NCBI GenBank assembly: GCA_022575985.1
Contig: JAKSXM010000237.1
Location: forward strand, 1,444,501 to 1,508,500
Source of the DNA: Anagrus nilaparvatae
Lineage: Eukaryota > Arthropoda > Insecta > Hymenoptera > Mymaridae
DNA: 64,000 nucleotides
Reading direction: 5' to 3'
Shown here in pieces: positions 1 to 11,945 of this stretch. Positions within the stretch are counted from its first letter, which is position 1, and every line of letters starts with the position of its first letter. The position numbers were made by a program, and so were the translations under genes. The notes under the pieces are model-generated. The model was given only the letters and a program-made list of their open reading frames with translations. It did not search any database and was not told the DNA's origin.

Positions 1-3000
1 TTAAATATCTTTCGTCGGCCGATTCACTATACAGATCCGGGCATAGCCTTTTTTGCATTTTACCAGAATATTCTCGCATTCATTTTTCAATTAAAAAAAT
101 TTTGGCGTAAACACTATTTTAATTTAATCAAAAATAAGGACATGAGTTGGTAAGAACAACTTTGTGCAAAAGAAAGTTTATTGAAAATTCTTCTGAGAAA
201 CTTATGACATTATTTTTGATTATATTAAAAAATCGTTTGTGCTAAAATTTCCTAAATTGAATAAGGAATGCAGGACTACTCTGATAAGATGCAAAAAAGA
301 TTTTTCAATTTAATTAAAGAATGAAAAAAAAATAAAAAATTCGAAATGAAAATGGCACTGGTGCAGGACTCTAGAGGAGTTTCTTCATTTTTGGAATTAT
401 ACTAAATTAATCAAATAAATTGGAAAATTCTTTTAAATTTCGCTGTTTTAACATAAAAGCGTTTAAAGACATAAAAAGATATATCCTTATGTAAAATTCT
501 CTCTGGAATCCAAAATTTTTGTCAGATTCTGATTGGTCACGTGACGGGACAGGAAATATGAAATTTTTAAGAAATTAACTTTTAAGAGCTGTTATTTTTT
601 TCCTAAATGTTTTAAAAAACAATAATGTCTTTTTTCGCCAATAAAAATGAAGTTCAAAAAAAAATTTAAGCCTAGTTAGATGATTTTTCTTTAAGTAGTT
701 AGTAGTGTTGAACACGTTATCTAAGTCGGTTCCTATAATATCAACATGTACACGTGAATTTGAATTTGTATTAGTTTTATTTCTAGTTATTTTCATAGTT
801 TTTATTAAATTTAATAATTATTGAAGTAGACAAATGTAAAAAAAAAATTGGCAATTTGGAAATTTTAGGTATTTATGCATATTATAAGGTAGGGGGTCAG
901 TTTACCCAATCCGTTTTTTCCAATGATTTTTTTAGCCAAAGTACATTTTTCCCAAAGAAATAAAAAAATCATTTTTTTCCAAAAATATTTTTTATTGCTA
1001 TGAATTTACATTAAAAACGTACATTGTTCCCTATATTTCTCAAGTAAGACATAATATCATTATTTTCAACATAATTGTGATAGTTGTTAGTAATGTTGAA
1101 TAAACGTTCTTCTTTCTGTTTTCTTATGTGATCCTTATTTTTTCTAATTTTTTGGCCTTATTGCAGTTGACGATCGGAATCTGAATCTGCCAGATCTCCA
1201 GCGCCATTTAAAATTCTAATTTTATTCTAAACGTTTTTAATTTTTTTTAAATTTTGTATACCTAAAATTAAGTTAAAATATGTATTTTTAAAAAATTTAA
1301 AAATAAAAAATAATTAATAAAAAAAAATTTATTTTCGGAAAAAAGGACAGTTTTCTACAGAAAAAATAAGAAACATTATCTCTCACTTTTCTCGGTTTTT
1401 TTATAAGAGGCTAAAAAACAAAAATGGCCGCCAAAATTCAAGATTTCGCTCTAGAAGGCTAAAAATTTGGCTGGTGGCCTATTTTTGATAGTAATTTCAG
1501 AAAAAAAACGTTCGAGTCGTTTAGTTATCATTTCTAGACTACAAATGAAAAAAAAAATAAAAAAAAAAAATTTTTTACTATCTTTTAAGGTCATCAGGTC
1601 GTGCATTGTGTCATGCATTAAAAATTAATAAGGTCCAAAAATGTATCCTATTTTTTCTTATAATTTTTTTTAACTTTTTTGATGATAAAAAAGTAGTTTC
1701 TCGTCGAGTATGCTGCTAATGCTATTTATGATAGCAAAAGATACTATATATATGATGACATGAGTCATATCGGAGAAAATTTCCCAGATGATGGCAAAAT
1801 ATACTATAATAGTAAACAATTACCAATTTTATATAGAAAAGGATTTTCGTAATGGTACTCTAACTTATATACGAGATAATAACCGTGGTAAAGGGAATTT
1901 TATAAGGAATGATAATAATAATTTTATACATGGATATTAACATTATGTTAATAGTATAGTAATGATTTAAATAATAAAAGTGAGCATGATAATAAAGAGT
2001 TTATTTATAATAATAATAGAGGTAAATATAAAAGATGAGGAAGTACATCAAACAACAACAAACAAGGAAGGCAACTATGAAATTAATTCTTAAAACGTTA
2101 TATGACTCTAAAAGTAATTTAATTAAATGCGCTAATAAAGATGAGTCAACGAATACTCGGAGGGAGTAGGTATTATAGATACATATAATAAAAATAATAA
2201 TTTGCAGTTGCTTAAGTTCTTTTAGTTAAAATAGTCTTTTGCGTCAAAATTTTCATTTTTGTCCAAACAGTCACAATTGCATAAGATCTAGTACCCAAAG
2301 CCAATTCTCGCAAAACCTCAATGATACAATAACACTATTAATTTAATTATTATAAGTTAATTAAGGTGGCAAAAAAAGTAAAAAAAAAACATTGTAAAGT
2401 ATTGTTATTTAAACAACTTTTGTAAATATTTTTGTTAAATATTATTTTATTAATCTTTTTGTTCTTAAAACTAACCTTATTTTAACCCCCCTATTTTAAT
2501 AAAATTATTCTGTAAAATTTATAAAATATTTTTCTCCGTGTAAAATTCAAATAAAAAAGTATATACTGATATCAAAAAATTGTTAATTAACAATAAAATT
2601 AGTTAGGATTTTAAATCTATATTTATATAATTTACTGTGCATCATTTTATAAATAAAAAAAGTTAATTATATTTAATTCAAATTCTGATTCTTTATTTAT
2701 AAAATAATATTATATTTAAAAATACAAAAATTCCATAAATCTATACGAAATTATGTTAGGACTCTTAGTGTAAAACTTTACAGTACCTCAACTCTACGGC
2801 AGTTTTATATACATAGCATTATTTATGAGATTATTTTGTAAATATTTACTTGATGTAACATTAAACATGAATTTTGGCATAAATTTAAAATTTTGTGATT
2901 CAAAAAAAAAATGACAAATAAAAAATTTTAGCTGAGCTTAAAAAATATTGTAGAAAAAATAACGCTATTAATAATTAAAACTATAAAGCGTATAATATTA

Positions 3001-4390
3001 TACAACTAATCTTTGATAACTAAAAATTTTTTTTTGAAGAAAATATTAGTCACATTTTTTGTACTACAAAAGCAAAGATTTATTGCAAAAGAAAAAAGTT
3101 TCATAATTCTATATTTAGTTAATTATAAAGTTATGAATAAACAGTAATATATACTTATCAACTTTAGCCCTGGAAAATATACGGAGTGATTCATTTAAAT
3201 CAATGCACTCTAATATTTTGAAATTAAAGCAAAATAACAAAAAATTTTTCAAGTCAAAGTTGCTAGGTTTGGAGTTGAACATCTGATGACGGGCATAAAA
3301 TTTGCGCACAGGGAGCGGAGCCTTTTAGTGATTTTTTTATTAATATAAATTAATAAAGTCATCATTTAAAGATACTTTATCCGCTTGCATGTTGCCCTTG
3401 TATATATGAGCATTCATGTTTAAACATTTAATCTATTTCTTTGTTGTAATAGTTTTGTTTATTTATATTATATTACTGTAATACTTTAATTAATTGATAA
3501 TAAATAAGTTGGTAAATAATTTAATTATTGATTTATAATTAAATTCTTATAAATAAAAATTAAGTAAATTACAGTAAATAAATGTCGAAGGTCAGTATTT
3601 GGAGTGTAAAGTTCAGGAGATTGACCCTTTATTGACACCAGAATGGGACTTTCATAAGAATATAGGTAGAAATCTTTATTATTCAGGAAACATTTTTTTA
3701 CGCCCTGATATTTGAGTGAATGTTTATATATTTTCTTATTTGCTTGAAGCTGAATATATTTTTTTTTATATGTGAATCTTGCATTAGCCATGGAGTGTTT
3801 GTGAGCCTTAAAGACCCGAAAATTTCCATGACTGCACAGTTGTGCAAGTACAACTGGAAAACTTTGCCGACGAACCCAGTCGCCAACTTTGTCCCAAATT
3901 CTTACTGGGTAAACCCACTTTCAACCCCCCTTGATTGTTTACCACAAAGTGGAACTTCTTTTTAGGTATAACTTCAGTTTAGTACGTGCAGCCTACGAAA
4001 CTGACCGCTGCCTTCCCTCTTGCCTTAAGACGAGAGACGGAAGAAAGAGACGATAGAAAGCCCTTCTTCTATTTAGACAACAGAGTGGCCCTATTTTATT
4101 TCAGTTGTCAGGATTTCGCGATTTTCGATTTTTGGAACCACTTGCTCTGGCCTCCAAGTCGAGAAGGGTGGGTGCCACTCGAAGTAGCGCACACATCCAA
4201 AGAATGTGTACTGCACGGTATCTAACTCACCCACTTCCTCAACATGTCACAGAAGTACATATGGATAAAAAAACTTTAGAAGATGATAAGGAAGAGAATT
4301 TAGATCACAAGTCATTATTTGCATTTTGAGCAAGAGGAAATAAACATTTCTAATACTAATTCAATGAATGATTGCAGATCATATTTCTTT
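1..4390. other. AT-rich DNA without a recognisable gene
   Basis: Homopolymer-rich AT DNA with no frame I can defend. At about 1,700-1,930 on plus, two adjoining frames read in a coding-like way (motifs GENFPDDGKIYYNSK, then NGTLTYIRDNNRGKGNF) but are separated by a frameshift and match no family I know. At 3,780-4,250 the GC content rises clearly without a recognisable protein, which suggests a buried element fragment. Short open frames here are probably chance. Confidence 0.5.
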
Positions 4391-4396
4391 GAAAAA

Positions 4397-4867
4397 GTTT
4401 AATTGGAAAGTTTTGAATATATATTTGAATGAGATGTCAAAAGACGCATCAAATTTACCTCCATGCAAAGCAGAACTGAAATGCTAAATTTAAAGATTTC
4501 AAATTTGTGGTGTAATGCTGATTTCAAATATCCAACAGATTCAAATCCAACTGATTACAGTTGGAAATTAGTTGATGTTAAATATGATTTTGTCTGGTTT
4601 AAAGGCAATCAGTTACCAATAAATTTCAAAGGCATTTTAATACATGGTGATGATGATTTTTATGTTGATGGTGATGATGATCAACAAGAGGGTGAGTAAT
4701 AATTTATATTGCCTTAATTTACTCTTGCTTTATTTATAAAAATTGATTTATATTTTGTAGAACTAAATGATACTGGTATAGATTTATCTAGTACTGGCGA
4801 TCCATCAATCAACGTTAAGAAAGCAGAAAATAATGAATCATCTGGTATTTATATAATTTCAAATTAA
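4397..4867 (+). pseudogene. Decayed spliced fragment of a mobile-element-type protein
   Basis: The plus strand first reads NLPPCKAELKC. A one-base frameshift then leads into a frame containing LWCNADF, a Trp-Lys-Leu-Val-Asp segment and VWFKGNQLP. This resembles the 'LPPT..AL..H..RA..Q...W ... GW.L.DG ..P' tail of transposon-associated proteins that recur in arthropod genomes. That is a family memory, not a search result. The second frame ends at a good donor (AGG|GTGAGT at 4691/4692). After a 69-base intron with acceptor TTTTGTAG at 4760, the same frame continues with an acidic, Ser/Asn-rich tail to a stop near 4865. The conserved intron suggests an old genomic copy, not a retrocopy. The frameshift makes it non-functional. 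Confidence 0.4.
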
Positions 4868-5410
4868 CCACTCTTATCGGCTTGATAAAAAAATATTAAT
4901 AAATTTTACAAATGAAATAAAAATGAATGAATAAAGATGATGAAAATTACATATAATACGAAAATGATTTGCCAGTTTAAATCACCCGCTGGAATGCGAG
5001 CCGAGCTTCTCTATTGCTGTTACTTGTCAAGCTTGACTTAAATAAGCGATTTATGCACATTTTAAAAGGAGGAAAATGAGAGACCTGAAATACCAGCTGG
5101 CCGCGTAACTAAAAGTATAAAAATGTATACATTATTATTTATTAAAATTAGTTCATATTTTTATGAGTGCAACTAAAACTATTTACTTATTAAGTATGCA
5201 AAACATTTAATTATTATAAAATAAAATTTTAATAAAAAAATTATTTATTATTATAATTGTCTAAATTTTTAGATTATGAAGCATTTTGTTTTAAATGAAT
5301 TACTACATAATTTATTTGCAATAATTATAAAAATATAAAAATGTTGTTATTAATAATCTAAACAATGTGTTACAATTATTAATATTTTTAGATATACTCC
5401 AAGCCACTTT
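4868..5410. other. AT-rich spacer
   Basis: No coding frame, repeat or RNA signal that I can support between the decayed fragment and the Penelope-like element. Confidence 0.5.
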
Positions 5411-5548
5411 AAATAACTTGAACTATATTATAAAAAATAAAACACAACACTTATTTATTTTTTTAAAATTATGATTTATATTATTCTTTATGTTTATATA
5501 ATAACCGTTGTATGTGGACTTAATAAATAAATAAAATTATAATATAAT

Positions 5549-5581
5549 GACGCGTTTCGGTATTTTAAATACCATCCTTAG
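5549..5581 (-). ncRNA. Degenerate hammerhead ribozyme core, left Penelope repeat
   Basis: Read on minus: CTAAGGA, a GGTATT/AATACC stem with a TAA loop, GAAA, ACGCGT, then C. This matches the hammerhead order CUGANGA - stem II - GAAA - short stem III - UH, with one core change (G5 to A). The self-complementary ACGCGT gives the tiny stem III seen in Penelope and retrozyme hammerheads. Bases on either side can form a short stem I (GAAT with ATTA, imperfect). Confidence 0.55.
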
Positions 5582-5741
5582 ATTCTAATTATTAATTATT
5601 AAAAACTTTTTTATAAATTTGCAACATAATTACATCTTTAAAGATTTTTAAGCGTGTACAGGTTTATACTAAATAAATAATGTTATTATTCTAATATTTA
5701 TATAAATTTTATATTATTGTTTATTCTTCCTATACTTTCCA

Positions 5742-6173
5742 TCACTGTTTATCATATATTTCTATCACTGTATCGAATAAACTATTATTTTTGAATTTCA
5801 ATTTTTCTTTCAGCACTTTATTTGGGTCTTTTTTTATTGCACTGTATATTTCAAACTCTTCTATTGCATTCATAACTGCATCTTTATTACATATAAGTAA
5901 CGGGAAGCAACTATTTTCGAAACTTTCTGGATCATGATTTTCACTCATTAGATGTCTAGCAAAAACTGAATCCACCTTCCTTATGTCACTTTTAGGTAGA
6001 TGCTCCGTGTATCTTTTGAATGTTCTATCCGTTTGACCTATATATATCTTTTCACACTTATTGCAATTCATTTTATATATGCCACTTTTTTCTTCGTTTT
6101 TTCTTATTTTATTATGATGTAATAACTTTTTTCCGATTTTATTCGATGTTCTGAAGGCTATAAACAGATCCAT
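5742..6173 (-). pseudogene. Penelope GIY-YIG endonuclease domain
   Basis: A 143-residue frame with GIYKMNCNKCEKIYIGQT, the GIY...YIG core with its two preceding cysteines, followed by a Tyr-Thr-Glu-His segment and the ARHL..NH motif. In Penelope-like elements this domain nicks the target for priming. The usual R..EH arginine appears as RYTEH. The stretch is open by itself but is cut off from its RT by a frame change, so it is part of a dead element. The last 40 or so codons recur inverted at 7,422-7,500. Confidence 0.85.
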
Positions 6174-6187
6174 TTTCTGGTGACATT

Positions 6188-7420
6188 TTACATATATTCT
6201 GGTATGATGTTGGTATAATTCATGGATACATATTTTTGGTTGCTGTCTTTTGTATTATAGTTCAATTTATTCCTTTTCTGTCTCTTTCTAATAAGTATCA
6301 TATTCTCACTGTATCCGTTATTAATTGCTGTGGTTTTTATTACATTTATTTTCCTCTCATAGCTATTATTGTATAATGGTATCTTGGTTGCCCTATATAT
6401 TAAACTGTTGTATGCGGCTATTTTACGTGCATTAGGATAGTTTGAGCTCGCATGTATTATTGTATCAGTATTTGTGGGTTTTCTGTATATATCAAATTTT
6501 AAACTATTGTTGTTTTTGGTAATAGTGATGTCCAGAAAATTTATGCTGTTGTTCTTTTCGTGTTCAATTTCAAATTGTATATTTTTGTGTATACTGTTTA
6601 GATAATTTTTGAAATGATCCGCTTGCCTATTACTTCCGTTAAATATGATAGGTGTCATCTACATATTTTCTATAAAAAATTATTTGCTGAGCCCATTGCG
6701 AGTCCCTTATTCTGCCTGTAATATTTTTTGTTAAATGTAAAATAATTTAGCTGTAATATTGTATATAAAATGTCTATTAGTTGTTGAATTTCTAATTTGC
6801 CCATATTATTTTTTGTTAGATTTTGCTTGATTATTTTTAATGAATCGTCAACCGGGATATTTGTGTACATATTTTTAAAGTCGAAGGAAATCAATTTATA
6901 TGTTAGTAGCATTTTAATATTTTTAACCTATTTCTACGAAATCATATACATTTTTTATACCTTTGTTGTTAGCTAATTTTATATTGCTTGCTAAAATTTG
7001 TTTTAAATTTTTACTCGCATTATAACCTAGGGATGTTTTGTGGTTCATGGCCGGTCTTATAGGGTGTCTTTCTTTATGTAACTTGATTAAACTATTGAAT
7101 GCAGGCGCTGATGCTTTTATTGGTTTTAAGTATCTCCTTGTTCGTCAAATATTCTGTCACTTGAGCTAATTTGTTTGTTTAGATCCTTCAGAAAATTTTC
7201 TAAAGATCTTTCTCAAAATTCACTAATGTCGCTGTTTTCTATAAATGTATCTACTTTTTTGTTGTATGAATTTTCTTTTATTATTACCGCCGTTTTACCT
7301 TTGCCAGCCTTTATTATAATTCACTTATTTTTTAACAAGTTATTCTTAAGATTTTTTAGTGTTTTATTCTCTTCTGTGTATAGATTCTCATTATTATTTA
7401 TGCGCTTATTGTTTTTCTTT
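6188..7420 (-). pseudogene. Penelope reverse transcriptase (N-terminal and RT parts)
   Basis: Copies element RNA into DNA. From about 7,420 down to 6,920 broken frames show HKERHPIRPA and LGYNASKNLKQIL, the Penelope N-terminal to finger region. From 6,912 an 80-residue frame shows FDFKNMYTNIP (catalytic motif A, normally FDVKNLYTNIP) and GLAMGS (motif B). A deletion and frame change follow. YRKYVDDT (motif C, catalytic Asp pair present) lies at about 6,635-6,660. The frame starting at 6,658 then carries NFLDITITK and the DIYRKPTNTD thumb motif. The catalytic aspartates survive, but the reading frame is broken at least twice. Confidence 0.85.
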
Positions 7421-7729
7421 GAAATATACAGTGCAGTAAGAAAAGACCCTAATAAAGTGCTAAATGAATAATTGAAATTCAAAAATAATAGTTTATTCGA
7501 TACAGTGATATGATAAACAGTGATGGAAAAGAATAAACAATAATATAAAATTTATATAAATATTAGAATAATAACATTATTTATTTAGTATAAACGTGTA
7601 CACGCTTATAGAAAGACCAAACTTTTATTATGTTTTATTTTTATATACACATTTTTAAATTAAAAATGTTTAACGATGTTATTATGTTACAAATTTATAA
7701 AAAAGTTTTTAATAATTAATAATTAGAAT

Positions 7730-7762
7730 CAGAGGATGGTATTTAAAATACCGAAACGCGTC
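7730..7762 (+). ncRNA. Degenerate hammerhead ribozyme core, right Penelope repeat
   Basis: Inverted copy of the previous motif: CAGAGGA, the same GGTATT/AATACC stem II, GAAACGCGTC. Its single core change (U4 to A) differs from that of the left copy. The inferred common ancestor therefore had an exact CUGANGA core with N = G. Hammerheads in Penelope pLTRs are established; activity of either copy here is unlikely. Confidence 0.55.
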
Positions 7763-7899
7763 ATTAAATTTAAATTATATTTATTTATTAAGTCCACATA
7801 TGACGGTTATTATATAAACATAAAGAATAAAATAAATCATAAGTTAAAAAAAATAAATAAGTGTTGTGTTTTATTTTCTATAATATTGTTTAAGTTATA

Positions 7900-9290
7900 A
7901 AAATATAAGTTTAACGTTAAAAATTTAATTTGAAATCTAAACTTTATAATAAATTATACTTATTCAATTCTTTTACTTACATTGCAATTAATAATTTATT
8001 AAGATAATGAATCGTAGTTTGTAAACAAAAAATAATAATTTCCCGTTTACTTTTATTGATTTTTTTTGCATCAATGTCGCTTCTCTTCGATAATTCCCTG
8101 AGATTTTATTACCAAAAAATACTTTTTCCTATTCTTAATCTTTTCTTTGAAAATTTTCAGACATTATTTCTGCAAAATGTAAAGAAATAAAATAATACAT
8201 AAACAAGGTTTTAAATTTAGTATTTTTTTGTTAACGAATTTCTTACAACAATAATTTTCATTAGCTCTATGTCATTCATCTTAAATGTATTATTTTCAGT
8301 TTTCTGACCAGTCCAACTATACTTGTAAGCCATTTTAAACGTGATTAAACTTGCTAAAATTTTGTCTAATACATCCTTTTCAGTTTGTATATACTAAATG
8401 CATGGCAACCTAACGATTACATAAAAAGCATGCAAATAACATGATAAATCTAACTTTTAAAGTATTTGGACTAAGAGGCACAGCTAGGCTTTTTTGAGAC
8501 AAAGGTTGAAGCTTTAAAAATAATGAATTTAAAGTCTTTGCAGGGATTGAACTTAAAACCTTATTTATCGTAGAGCAATGATTACTGTATAAATTGAATT
8601 TAAAAGTTTGTTTCTACTCGATTAAGGCAACGGTTAAGACGTATTTATTGAAAATAAAAATTAAAAGATACTTTAGTATAATTTAAACTTTAAATCAGTT
8701 TTATTTGAAAGTAAAAATTATAATTAAATAAAAATATTAGAGTTCCACGATATTTGGATACTTTATCGATATCTTATGATGATGTCTTATTTTCGATACG
8801 ATATCGATATCAAAGGGCTCGATATTTCGATAATATCGATATCGGTTTTTATCAATGAAAGGGATAGTGATTCCTTAGTACGATTGACCATTTCTAGCAG
8901 TCCACCCGTCCACCGCAAAAAAAAATTTGGCCTGATTGTTGTTTAGTATAGTTAATAAATTATTGTGCATTTTTGAAAATTCAATTGTTAATTTTTCTGA
9001 TGGTGCGTTATTTATTGGCATTTTAATATCTGGATTTAATAAATTATCTTTTCGATATTTTTAGTTTTTCATAAATTGCAAATTTGTAAAAATATTTAAT
9101 TAAATACAAAAGTTAACAAATGTAAAGGTAAAAATCAAAAATATTTTAATAATAAACAAATGTGAAAATAAAAATTTTAAAATATTGTATATGCAAGCTA
9201 TATTTCTAGAATTATTTGAATGGTTAAAATAATATTTTAAAACGATAATGAGTGTGTGAAATAAAAAAAAGAAACGTTTGTAAGAGCACC
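7900..9290. other. AT-rich spacer with a TATCGATA-type cluster
   Basis: No gene seen. At about 8,750-8,855 there is a dense run of overlapping ATCGATAT/GATATCGAT words (at least six). Such clusters resemble subterminal binding sites of DNA transposons and the DREF-type TATCGATA motif. I cannot say which, if either, applies. Confidence 0.4.
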
Positions 9291-9296
9291 TTAGAA

Positions 9297-9885
9297 AGAG
9301 CACCATGTGGCTTAAAAATTAGCCCTAAAAGTTGGAATGAGCGATTTGCTGAAGTAGCTTCAAAAATTAGGTTAAATATATTGTTGCTATACATAGACAA
9401 TATGTTGATCGGGCTATGATTGAAAGAGTATTTCGATATCTTAAAGGAACTATAGACTTGAAATTATCATACACGGGTTTAAAGAATAAACTGGAAGGCT
9501 ATTCTGAATCTAGTTATTCTGATTTTAAGAAATCATAAACAACTAGTGGATATTTTATCAGATTGTTTGTTAATTCAATAGTATGGAAAACCCGGAAACT
9601 GTCTTACGTAAATTTATCTACCTGTGAGGCTGAACACGTTACGATGAGTAATGCGACTCAAGAAATGATTTCAATTTTTAATTCACTAAAATTAATGTTA
9701 AACATTCCTTTAAGACACATAATAGTCTCTAAGGTTGACTGTTTTAAAGATTGTCTCAAAAAGGGTTATATCAAAGTTAGATGGGTACCTTCTAAAGAAC
9801 AAATAGCCTATATTTTTACTAAACGTTTGGCTTTAGATTTACACAGACAACTGACTAATTCAATCTTAAACTTGGAGAGTTAGAT
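9297..9885 (+). pseudogene. Copia-type pol relic (RT end and RNase H)
   Basis: Copia-group polyprotein fragment. In order: CGLKISPKSWNERF (matches the LYGLKQSPRSWN region of copia RT), LLLYIDNMLIG (catalytic YVDD motif with the second Asp changed to Asn), RVFRYLKGTIDLKLSY, then TSGYFI...WKTRKLSYVNLSTCEAEHV (RNase H) and VPSKEQIAYIFTKRLA (C-terminal IADIFTK motif). A deletion joins the RT active site to the RYLKGT region, and a stop (TAA near 9,537) splits the RNase H. The last 106 codons, from about 9,563, are open. This is a dead copy. Confidence 0.8.
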
Positions 9886-9977
9886 GATTTAATTTTATAT
9901 GATGTGCATCCAATAAGTTATAATTGATTTGATTTGTTTCAGATGGATAGATAAGAAAGTGCTTGAGATAGGAAGGA

Positions 9978-10252
9978 TAGTTGGAATGTGGCGTCTCCGC
10001 GCACTTCCTTTGTATACAATGCAGTAAAGAAGAGGGAGACGCTTCCAGTTCAGTTCTACACCGATCGTCGTTGAGGCTATATCGCCACCACCTGCTAAAT
10101 ATTGAATATTGGTAATAAAATTAAACAATAATTTTTGTAATAGACGTGACAAAGCTAAAGTTGAGAGTAGATGAGTTTTGATAAATAAACAATATTAATA
10201 TTAAATTACAATACAATGTTTTATTTATTTGCTTTAAACATAAAACCCGACA
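9978..10252 (+). repeat. Candidate Copia 3' LTR
   Basis: It begins about 95 bases after the pol stop with GTTGGAATGTGGCG, is preceded by a purine-rich stretch (GAGATAGGAAGGAT), and ends ...ACCCGACA. It holds a GC-richer segment with TATA-like and AATAAA-like words. Position and ends fit a copia LTR, but no second copy lies in the window to prove it. Confidence 0.4.
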
Positions 10253-11375
10253 ATTATGCTAATAAAATTTAATTCACTTCCCGCGCCTCTGTGTAGTTAC
10301 AAATTCACATCTTTAAATTATACATTTACTAAAACTCTGTTAAAAGTATGAATCAATGTTTGCTCCGCGTGATTGCATGGCCTTTTTAATATTGATATTT
10401 TGTAAATTTAAAAATTAACTGTACATTCTATGCATATACGTTAAATATAGACTTTTGGAAATCTGAATTTTATGTTAACTACTTTTAAAGTGTAGAAAAA
10501 AAATGTTTACCTTAAAGTTATATAGCGTAAAATTTAATGTAAAAAAAGTCATTTAATTTTCCTTTCCTTTTGAATATAGTAATAATAAAAAAAAATTAAA
10601 AAAAAAAGTATTTTCTCTATCGTGCATTAGACTAAAAAGCTTTAATAAAATTTTATACAATATTAATCGCGCATGCACGGCTTACACTCTTGTTGTTACC
10701 CATAAAACGCTGCATAATTTTGGGAATATTTTTGCACTTATTCGGGAGGTCATCCCCAGAATTTAATTTAAAATTCGTTAACTACTTAGATGAAGCTTTT
10801 CTGGTAGATATTTTTAGTGGCGTTGAATTTCTTAGTTATCCTCATGTTATTTTGCATAGTATATATTAATTATTAGTTATTTTTTGTTTCGCATTCTCAG
10901 CATATATTTTATTTTTTAAATATTAAATTTTAGTTTGATAAACTGCTGTTGATGTTTGGTGAAATTGTTTTATAATTCACTATTGATAATACTTTTTCGT
11001 TAAATTTTGATAAAGTAGTGATATCATAATTTGATTTAGTTTCTTAATTGTTTAATGTTGATTCATTTAGTGAAATATTATATTTTATTTATACTTGCAC
11101 TTTGTTATAAATTTTTGTTATCAAAGTGTTTATTTGTTCTTCTTTTTACCAGTATTCTCTTCAAGGAGCCAATTTAGGTCGGGTCTTCTGAGGAAATAAG
11201 TAAAAATTAATATTTACAAATATACCCAGGATAGAAGCGTCTCAGTTATTTAGCATGTTTAGCACTTTGGGTCCTTAACTGATGATTCACCAAGTCGTAG
11301 TTTAACTCTATATTTATTAATTATAAAGAATTAATATAAGTGTCTAAGCAGAATAGGTATGTTTCGTTTGAAATC
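10253..11375. other. AT-rich DNA, nothing recognised
   Basis: No coding frame, repeat structure or RNA gene that I can support. Confidence 0.5.
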
Positions 11376-11870
11376 CAGCACGAACGAAAGCCTTCTGGCG
11401 AGGCACATAGGTCGAAACCAAGAGGTTGGAACCTCTATAAGCTGAATAAAGAACGATTTATACAAGTTTTATCGATGGGACAAGGGGCAATTCTAGCGAA
11501 TCCCCGCAGAGTAGGAAGTAAGGAAGACGCGGAGAAACTAGTATCCGAAGGAATGACGCTGCTTAAGAAAGTCTGTGATGCTTTCATGCCTCGAAAAAGG
11601 TTCAATGGAAAGAACCCACCTGTGTACTGGTGGAACCCATAAATTGCAGAGCTCCACAGACAAAGCCAGAAGACGCGAAGAAGAGCGACTAGAGCAAAGT
11701 CCCGCGGAGAAGCAAGTGAACTCATGAACTTTCACAAAGAAGTTAAGCGATCCCTAAGGCAGGCGATCAACGCCAGCAAAATTCGCTGTGAAAGGAAGCT
11801 ATGTACTAAGTTGACAACGACCCCTGGGGACTTGGCTTCAAGATAGTTACGAAGAAGATAAGGGGCTTCG
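11376..11870 (+). pseudogene. R1-clade LINE ORF2 relic (endonuclease-RT linker)
   Basis: A 100-residue open frame plus a continuation after a stop at 11,640 aligns by eye with the endonuclease-RT linker of the fuller LINE at 51.7-57.8 kb. RGWNLYKLNKERF matches its LGWNVSMMDEDRF. CDAFMPRKR...PPVYWWNP matches CDASMPRER...RSVYWWNE. The basic ATRAKSRGEASEL and NASKIRCERKL stretches and PGDLASR follow (the last for DPWGLGYK). Only this linker survives; no catalytic motif is present. The orientation is opposite to the fuller copy. Confidence 0.75.
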
Positions 11871-11883
11871 CGGCCAGCTCGCT

Positions 11884-11945
11884 AATGGACGAACCCTAAG
11901 GTTCGAACCCTCCTGGGGACAAAATGATGGACATTTTTTTTTTCT
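11884..11945 (+). repeat. tRNA-like B box followed by a T run
   Basis: AAGGTTCGAACCCTCC contains an exact pol III B box (GGTTCGANNCC) and is followed 35 bases later by nine or more T, a pol III terminator. No A box or cloverleaf is seen upstream, so this is at most the tail of a SINE or a tRNA-half insertion at the edge of the LINE relic. Confidence 0.3.

Larger units (their letters stand above)
5411..7899 (-). mobile_element. Penelope-like retroelement, broken, with inverted terminal copies
   Basis: Read on minus, the order is an N-terminal region, a reverse transcriptase and a GIY-YIG endonuclease, the Penelope arrangement. Both flanks hold the same ~450-490 bp in opposite orientation (about 5,411-5,855 and 7,422-7,899). 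Each covers the last ~15-40 endonuclease codons, the 3' UTR and the segment with GACGCGTTTCGG or its complement. Inverted flanking repeats (pLTRs) are known for Penelope elements. Frameshifts, stops and a deletion before the YVDD motif show that it is dead. The right copy opens in mid-endonuclease, so the structure probably arose from a tail-to-tail insertion or a template switch. Confidence 0.85.

Noticed and set aside
7175..7420. Plus-strand 98-codon ORF
   Set aside because: Mostly antisense to the Penelope N-terminal region; only its last ~17 codons are real, being the inverted endonuclease tail.
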